DNA from: Candidatus Omnitrophota bacterium
Lineage (GTDB): Bacteria > Omnitrophota > Gorgyraeia > 2-01-FULL-45-10
NCBI GenBank assembly: GCA_017993955.1
Contig: JAGOLR010000008.1
Location: 1 to 46,144 of the forward strand
Length of the DNA stretch: 46,144 nucleotides
Reading direction: 5' to 3'
Below are positions 41,042 through 46,144 of the stretch, in pieces; within the stretch, counting starts at the first letter, position 1; each line of letters begins with the position of its first letter. Position numbers and translations under genes: made by a program. Below the pieces are notes generated by a model. It was not told the origin of the DNA. It did no database searches and was given only the letters and a program-made list of their open reading frames with translations.

Positions 41042-42229
41042 ATGTCTAAAACCGATAAGATCATTGGGCTATATGACAAATATGTGATGAAGACCTATAC
41101 GCGCGTACCGCTTTGTCTTGAGAGGGGTAACGGTACAACCGCCTGGGACATAGACGGGAAAAAATACCTGGACTTCTTCCCGGGATGGGCCGTGTCAGGA
41201 ATCGGCCATTGCCATCCGACCGTGGCTAAGGCGGTGAGCGCGCAGGCTAAGAAACTTATGCACGTATCAAATAACTACTATGCCGAGCCCCAGGCGCTTC
41301 TTGCCAAAGCTATAATAGAAAACTCTTTCCCGGGGAAGGTATTTTTTGGTAATTCCGGGGCCGAGGCTAACGAAGCCGCAGTTAAGCTTGCCAGAAAATA
41401 CGGTTCGGCGACAGGGCGATACGAGATAATCACGACTCTCAAATCTTTCCACGGCAGGACGATAGCCATGATAACAGCTACCGGGCAGGATAAGGTAAAA
41501 CACGGGTTTGAACCTTTGCCGGCCGGGTTTGTACACGTGCCGTATAATGACCTCGAGGCGGTAAAGAGCGCTATTACGGATAAGACTATAGGCATAATGT
41601 TAGAGCCGATCCAGTGCGAGGGGGGCGTAAATATAGCCAGACAGGAATATCTGGAGGGGCTGAGAAGGATTTGCGATGAGAAGGACCTCGTCCTTATTTT
41701 CGACGAGGTACAGACCGGGATGGGCAGGTCCGGAAATATGTTCGCCTTCAAAAATTTCGGTGTTCTGCCGGACGTGATGACGCTTGCCAAGGCTCTCGGC
41801 GGCGGTCTGCCTATAGGGGCAGCTGTTGCGCGCGGGAAGTTCCAGGACGTTCTGACACCAGGCACGCATGCATCAACTTTCGGAGGCTCTCCGATAGTAT
41901 GTTCCGCGGGGCTTGCTGTTTTTGAGGCGATAAAGAAGGAGAAGCTTTTAACCAATGCCAGGAAGATGGGCGATTACCTGAGAAAGAAACTCTTAGCGCT
42001 TAAGGCTAAGTATCCATTCATAAAAGATGTCCGTAATGTCGCTCTTATAGTTGGCGTGGAGCTGGCCATAAAAGGAGACGATATATACAAGGAATGTCTT
42101 AACGAGGGGCTTTTGATAAACTGTACCCAGGAGACAATACTGCGTATCATGCCTCCTCTTACGGTTAGTAAGAAAGAGATAGACCGGGCCGTAGATATTC
42201 TGGACAAGGTTTTATCGAAGCTTAAATAG
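41042..42229 (+). CDS. argD: Acetylornithine aminotransferase
   Basis: 395 residues, class III aminotransferase. WDIDGKKYLDFFPGWAVSGIGH, FFGNSGAEANEAAVKLARKY, LIFDEVQTGMGRSG, and the PLP lysine K250 in TLAKALGGGLPIGA. The ArgD/DapC class can also act on succinyldiaminopimelate. GGAGAGAAG precedes the ATG. Positioned between argB and argF. Confidence 0.95.
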   Translation: MSKTDKIIGLYDKYVMKTYTRVPLCLERGNGTTAWDIDGKKYLDFFPGWAVSGIGHCHPTVAKAVSAQAKKLMHVSNNYYAEPQALLAKAIIENSFPGKVFFGNSGAEANEAAVKLARKYGSATGRYEIITTLKSFHGRTIAMITATGQDKVKHGFEPLPAGFVHVPYNDLEAVKSAITDKTIGIMLEPIQCEGGVNIARQEYLEGLRRICDEKDLVLIFDEVQTGMGRSGNMFAFKNFGVLPDVMTLAKALGGGLPIGAAVARGKFQDVLTPGTHASTFGGSPIVCSAGLAVFEAIKKEKLLTNARKMGDYLRKKLLALKAKYPFIKDVRNVALIVGVELAIKGDDIYKECLNEGLLINCTQETILRIMPPLTVSKKEIDRAVDILDKVLSKLK

Positions 42230-42236
42230 GGGTATT

Positions 42237-43166
42237 ATGAAGATTAAAAAGGACCTCATAGCCATAGAGGATGTCAAAACCGAGGAGATTTTCGGTATAC
42301 TTGACCTGGCGCATGACGTTAAATCCGACAGGGCGAAGTACTCTGCCAGTCTTCAAGGCAAATCTCTTGGATTGATCTTTCAAAAACCATCTAACAGGAC
42401 AAGGGTCTCTTTCGAGGTGGGCATGTTTCAGTTGGGCGGACACTCGCTTTACCTTGGGCCGAACGAGATAGGTATGGGCGGGCGAGAAGCCACTAAAGAT
42501 GTCGCCCGTGTCCTTGCCAGGTATTTGGATGGCATAGTGGCCAGAACTTATAAACACGAAGATGTTAAGGAACTTGCCCGTTATGCCGATATACCGGTCA
42601 TAAATGGGTTGAGCGATATCGCGCATCCTTGCCAAGCCCTTACGGATATATTTACGATAAAAGAAAAGTTAGGGCGGCTGAAAGGGGTTACGCTCGCGTA
42701 TATAGGCGATGGGAATAACGTATTGAATTCACTTATGTGCGCTGCGGCGAAGGTGGGTCTGGATATGAAGATCGCTACTCCGGAAGGATATGAACCGGTA
42801 AAATCTATAGTGGCAATGGTTAAGGCATTCGCCAAGCAGTCGGGTTCCAAATTGGAATTTTCGAACGATCCGCGCAAAGCTTCGGTCGCTGCCGATGTAA
42901 TATATACCGATGTTTGGGTTAGTATGGGGCAGGAGTGTGAGGCCAAGAAGAGAGAGAAGGCCTTTAAGGATTTTCAGGTCAACGACAACCTGCTGAAATT
43001 ATCGAAAAAGTCATGCCTTGTCATGCATTGTCTTCCTGCCCATAGGGGGCTTGAGATAACGGATTCTGTCATAGACTCGAAGGTCTCCGTCGTGTATGAC
43101 CAGGCCGAGAACAGAATGCACGTAGAGAAGGCGATTTTACTCAAGTTATTAGGAGAGAAGGCTTAG
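42237..43166 (+). CDS. argF: Ornithine carbamoyltransferase
   Basis: 309 residues. Carbamoyl-phosphate motif SNRTRVSFEVG (S52-R56; Asn replaces the usual Thr/Ser, seen in many OTCases), carbamoyl-phosphate His in DIAHPCQALTD, and the ornithine motif HCLPAHRG. It forms citrulline from ornithine. It starts 7 bases after argD. Its TAG stop belongs to a TTAGG/TTAAGG array. Confidence 0.95.
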   Translation: MKIKKDLIAIEDVKTEEIFGILDLAHDVKSDRAKYSASLQGKSLGLIFQKPSNRTRVSFEVGMFQLGGHSLYLGPNEIGMGGREATKDVARVLARYLDGIVARTYKHEDVKELARYADIPVINGLSDIAHPCQALTDIFTIKEKLGRLKGVTLAYIGDGNNVLNSLMCAAAKVGLDMKIATPEGYEPVKSIVAMVKAFAKQSGSKLEFSNDPRKASVAADVIYTDVWVSMGQECEAKKREKAFKDFQVNDNLLKLSKKSCLVMHCLPAHRGLEITDSVIDSKVSVVYDQAENRMHVEKAILLKLLGEKA

Positions 43167-43217
43167 GTTAAGGTTAAGATAAAATCTACCTTAACCTTAG
43201 CCTTGACCTTAACCTTT
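43160..43217. repeat. Inverted hexamer array (TTAAGG type) at the argF stop
   Basis: Left arm GGCTTAGGTTAAGGTTAAG (argF stop inside), right arm 43186-43217 with CCTTAA/CCTTAG/CCTTGA units. Same unit as at 9483 and in ogg. Confidence 0.8.
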
Positions 43218-43240
43218 ATAGCTAAAAACAGGAGTGTTAT

Positions 43241-44431
43241 ATGCGTCAAAAAGTGGTGCTTGCATATTCCGGCGGGCTCGATACGTCGGTGATTATAAAA
43301 TGGCTAACAAACCGCGGTTATGACGTTATAGCCTATATGGCTGATGTCGGGCAGGATTCCGATTTCGCCACCTACAAGAAGCGGGCTCTTGGTACCGGCG
43401 CGGTCAAGGTCATAGTGGAAGACCTGAGGAAAGAGTTTGTCGATGATTTTGTATTTCAGGCGTTGAAGGCGGATGCCGTTTATGAAAATGGCTATCTTCT
43501 GGCTACCGCGTTATCGTGCCCTATAATCGCTAAGGGGCTGGTGAAGGTGGCTCATAAAGAAGGGGCCGATTATGTCGTTCACGGCTGTACAGGCAAGGGC
43601 AATGACCAGGTACGGTTTGAGGTTACAATCCGTTCGCTGGACCCAAGATTAAAGATACTCGCCCCGGTCAGGGAGTGGGAGCTCAAGACCAGATCGGAAG
43701 AGATAGAGTATGCGAAAGAGAACAAGATACCTATAGATACAACCAAGAAAAAACCCTACTCGATAGACGTTAATCTGTGGGGGATATCGATAGAAAGCGG
43801 CAAGCTCGAAGACCCTTACTATGAACCTGATGAGGATATATATCAGCTCACCAAAGGAGTGAACGAAACACCGTCTAAACCATCATACGTCGAGATATCT
43901 TTCAGTAAAGGCGTTCCGGTAAAACTTAACGGTAAGATGATGGGAGGGGTTGACCTGATTAAAAAACTGGCCAAGATCGCGGGTGATAACGGAGTGGGCC
44001 GAAGTGATATGATAGAGAACCGTCTGGTTGGGATCAAGTCGCGTGAGATATACGAAGCGCCTGCGGGGTGGACGCTATATACAGCCCATAAGGCGCTGGA
44101 GTCGCTGGTCCTGGACCGGGAGACGGTGCATTTTAAAGATGCCATAGCTTTAAAATATGCGGAAATGGTTTATTACGGTCTTTGGTACACGCCGCTCAAA
44201 GAGGCCCTGGATGCTTTTATCGACAAGACCCAATCAGTTGTTAGTGGAGTGGTTCGTCTGAAGCTGCATAAAGGTACATGCTCCGTGGTCGGGCGGTCTT
44301 CCCCGAATTCGCTTTACAAAAAAGAGCTTGCCACTTACGAAGAGGGCGATCTCTTCGATCAATCTCTTGCCAAAGGGTTCATAGAGCTCTGGGGCCTGCC
44401 GTATCGGGGCTCATATAATAAGAAAGTTTAA
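43241..44431 (+). CDS. argG: Argininosuccinate synthase
   Basis: 396 residues. ATP-binding P-loop VVLAYSGGLDTSVIIKWL at the start, VHGCTGKGNDQVRFE, and the citrulline/aspartate-binding regions around EIEYAKENKIPI and SIDVNLWGISIE. It joins citrulline and aspartate. AGGAGTG precedes the ATG. The last codons and the stop (GTTTAA) pass into an AAGTGTA array. Confidence 0.96.
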   Translation: MRQKVVLAYSGGLDTSVIIKWLTNRGYDVIAYMADVGQDSDFATYKKRALGTGAVKVIVEDLRKEFVDDFVFQALKADAVYENGYLLATALSCPIIAKGLVKVAHKEGADYVVHGCTGKGNDQVRFEVTIRSLDPRLKILAPVREWELKTRSEEIEYAKENKIPIDTTKKKPYSIDVNLWGISIESGKLEDPYYEPDEDIYQLTKGVNETPSKPSYVEISFSKGVPVKLNGKMMGGVDLIKKLAKIAGDNGVGRSDMIENRLVGIKSREIYEAPAGWTLYTAHKALESLVLDRETVHFKDAIALKYAEMVYYGLWYTPLKEALDAFIDKTQSVVSGVVRLKLHKGTCSVVGRSSPNSLYKKELATYEEGDLFDQSLAKGFIELWGLPYRGSYNKKV

Positions 44432-44539
44432 AGTGAAAAGTGTAAAGTGTAAAGTTAAGGTGTCGCTATCGCGACCTTGATATTTGGGTCCGAAGGACAC
44501 AGCCGCTTTTCACTTTGCACTTAACGCTTTACGCTAAAG
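44427..44539. repeat. Inverted heptamer array (AAGTGTA type) with central hairpins
   Basis: Left arm 44427-44459 (AAGTGAA, AAGTGTA, AAGTGTA, AAGTTAA), right arm 44503-44538 (TTTTCACTTTGCACTTAACG...). Between them are hairpins TCGC-TAT-GCGA and TGGGTCCGAAGGACAC. It bridges argG and argH. Confidence 0.8.
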
Positions 44540-44547
44540 AGGTGATT

Positions 44548-45903
44548 ATGACTAAGAAACTATGGGGTGGACGTTTCGGAAAGTCAACGGATCCTATCGT
44601 GGAGGATTTTACCCGGTCCATACAGTATGATTACAAATTGGCCGAATGCGATGTCCTTGGTTCGATAGCCCACGTAAATGTCCTTAAAAAATGCGGATAC
44701 TTAAAACCAGGCGAGGCGTCGAAGCTGATATCCGGACTAAAATGGATCAAAGCGCAGATAGCTACGGGCGCATTTAAACCGGATCTTTCGGTGGAGGATA
44801 TCCACACCCAGATACAGAATTTGCTGGAAAAGAATGTCGGGGATGTGGCCTTAAAGCTGCATACGGCCCGTTCGCGTAATGACCAGGTCGTATTTGCCAC
44901 TAAGTTGTATTGCAAGTTCGAGATAGCGATGCTGCAGTCCGAGATCATGGCATTGGCTGTAGAACTTCTAGCCAAGGCCGGCGCTAATAAGGGCGTTATA
45001 ATACCGGGCTTCACCCATATGCAGCATGCTCAACCTGTATATCTTTCTGATTACATGAAAGCTTATTCTGTAATGCTCACGCGAGATTCGGCCCGGCTTA
45101 ACAATATATTTTTAAATATACACCTTACGCTCGGCGCCGGGGCTATTGCCGGCACGCCGGTCGAGGCTTCAAAATACAGACTAAAGGCCGCGGAATATCT
45201 TAAAGAGTACTGCCCGGACAGTTCCTTCGATATAGAGCCGACGATAAATTCCATAGACTCCGTCAGTGACAGGGATTTTGTCATAGAGATAATATCGGGT
45301 TTATCGATACTGGCCACGCATCTTTCCCGGCTCGCGGAAGACCTAATCATATGGTCGACCAAAGAATTCGGTTTCGTAGAGCTGGACGACGCATATTGCA
45401 CCGGGAGCTCTCTGATGCCTCAAAAAAAGAACGCCGATGTACTGGAGCTTGTGAGGGGGTATGCCGGCCGTCTTTACGGGAACCTGGTTAGCGTCCTTAC
45501 CATGATGAAGGCGCTGCCCTTATCGTACAACAGGGATATGCAGTTGGATAAAGAGTCTTTGTTCAGTTCTTTTGAGACAGTATCCGGAGAACTGAGAGTC
45601 CTGAAAGGATTGGTAAAGACCCTGCGTTTCAACAAAAGCCGTATTGAAGAATATCTTAAGGACGAGTCCCTGTATGCGACCGACCTTGTTTATTATCTAG
45701 TGGATCTCGGCGTTCCTTTCAAGAAGGCCCATTCGCTGGTCGGCGGACTTGTGAAGTATTCTATGGAAACAGGCATCCAGATAAAGGCTATGCCCGAGGA
45801 TGCGCTAAAATCCAGACTACATGGGAATGTGTCTAAGAAAGAGATCTTGAAACGCTTTGATCCGGATTACTCGGTGAAAATGAAACGTTCTATAAAAAGA
45901 TAG
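44548..45903 (+). CDS. argH: Argininosuccinate lyase
   Basis: 451 residues from the ATG at 44548, with GAGGTG upstream; the upstream in-frame codons are in the repeat arm. KLWGGRFGK at the start, TARSRNDQV, PGFTHMQHAQPV and the superfamily signature GSSLMPQKKNAD (catalytic Ser in the flexible loop). It splits argininosuccinate into arginine and fumarate, completing the pathway. Confidence 0.96.
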   Translation: MTKKLWGGRFGKSTDPIVEDFTRSIQYDYKLAECDVLGSIAHVNVLKKCGYLKPGEASKLISGLKWIKAQIATGAFKPDLSVEDIHTQIQNLLEKNVGDVALKLHTARSRNDQVVFATKLYCKFEIAMLQSEIMALAVELLAKAGANKGVIIPGFTHMQHAQPVYLSDYMKAYSVMLTRDSARLNNIFLNIHLTLGAGAIAGTPVEASKYRLKAAEYLKEYCPDSSFDIEPTINSIDSVSDRDFVIEIISGLSILATHLSRLAEDLIIWSTKEFGFVELDDAYCTGSSLMPQKKNADVLELVRGYAGRLYGNLVSVLTMMKALPLSYNRDMQLDKESLFSSFETVSGELRVLKGLVKTLRFNKSRIEEYLKDESLYATDLVYYLVDLGVPFKKAHSLVGGLVKYSMETGIQIKAMPEDALKSRLHGNVSKKEILKRFDPDYSVKMKRSIKR

Positions 45904-45910
45904 GAATAAA

Positions 45911-46144
45911 ATGCACGAATTTACATTCAAAGATAACGAGCTCCACTGTGAAGGGATAAGGGTGGGAGATATAGCCTCTAAGGTAGGCACACCTTTCTAT
46001 CTTTACAGTTACAAGACCCTGATCGACCATTTCAGGAAACTGCAGAATGCATTCAAGCCGGTCAACTCCCTGATATGTTTTTCCATGAAGTCTAACTCGA
46101 ACCTGGCGGTGATCAGGGCTTTGGTTAAAAACGGCGCCGGATTG
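45911..46144 (+). CDS. lysA: Diaminopimelate decarboxylase, N-terminal part (truncated by window edge)
   Basis: 78 codons to the right edge. YSYKTLIDHFRKL and the PLP lysine motif CFSMKSNSNLAVI (usually YAxKAN) are typical of LysA-type fold III decarboxylases. It begins 7 bases after argH with a TAGGAA site. It would make lysine from diaminopimelate; aspartate semialdehyde for that route comes from asd. Another fold III decarboxylase is possible until the rest is seen. Confidence 0.85.
   Translation, partial: MHEFTFKDNELHCEGIRVGDIASKVGTPFYLYSYKTLIDHFRKLQNAFKPVNSLICFSMKSNSNLAVIRALVKNGAGL

Overview
The window looks like a chromosomal segment of an uncultured anaerobic bacterium. It is rich in short palindromic repeats, and every gene I can support lies on the + strand. 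The gene content is anaerobic: hybrid cluster protein, rubredoxin, a single-cluster ferredoxin, a 2-oxoacid:ferredoxin oxidoreductase, a flavodiiron protein and a superoxide reductase. Amino-acid biosynthesis is complete and bacterial in type. A >3,000-residue secreted multidomain protein and the general protein style suggest Candidatus Omnitrophota (OP3) or a relative. That placement is an inference (moderate confidence); there is no rRNA or other phylogenetic marker to settle it, and I see no tRNA, CRISPR array, transposase or phage gene.

Layout. (1) Positions 1-1961: a ferredoxin-type protein (cut by the window edge), a small zinc-ribbon protein, a short-form hybrid cluster protein (NO/hydroxylamine detoxification) and a possible 19-residue peptide. 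(2) 2120-11105: a redox and oxidative-stress island with thiol peroxidase, an MBL-fold hydrolase, rubredoxin, ferredoxin, KorA/KorB-like 2-oxoacid oxidoreductase, a flavin reductase-like protein, flavodiiron protein, superoxide reductase, a HAD phosphatase, glutaredoxin, thioredoxin reductase and an Ogg2-type 8-oxoguanine glycosylase. Together these can remove O2, superoxide, peroxide and NO at the expense of reduced ferredoxin/rubredoxin and repair oxidised DNA. (3) 11175-13697: a consensus promoter, then pgk-tpiA-secG. (4) 13704-19137: a complete oligopeptide ABC importer (binding protein, two permeases, two ATPases) with repeats in nearly every gap and one inside an ATPase gene. (5) 19421-28782: its own promoter and a 3,101-residue signal-peptide protein with several methyltransferase-like folds, a GNAT fold, a possible GHKL-like fold and six 33-residue mTERF-like repeats bracketed by a 65-bp direct repeat. 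(6) 28783-29392: a large structured non-coding element, followed by nth and a short GNAT of the N-acetylglutamate synthase type. (7) 30702-36720: leuC-leuD-leuB-asd, a second large structured element, truA and a HAD gene. (8) 36740-37796: promoter, hairpin leader, rplM-rpsI and a strong terminator. (9) 37852 to the end: argC-argJ-argB-argD-argF-argG-argH and the start of lysA. argJ is broken by a one-base frameshift that is probably a sequence error.

The most unusual content lies between genes and in linkers. First, there is a multi-stem RNA-like module in three copies with compensatory changes in its stems. Two of these copies sit at the head of 450-510-nt composite elements that share a second long stem with an identical internal loop. 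Second, a dozen different heptamer (or hexamer) arrays, often inverted around a spacer, repeatedly begin at the stop codon of the upstream gene. Third, a GTCATTGCGAG-type palindrome occurs about ten times. Several of these repeat types also occur in frame inside coding sequences (OppF, Ogg, Nth and the giant protein), in the manner of Rickettsia palindromic elements.
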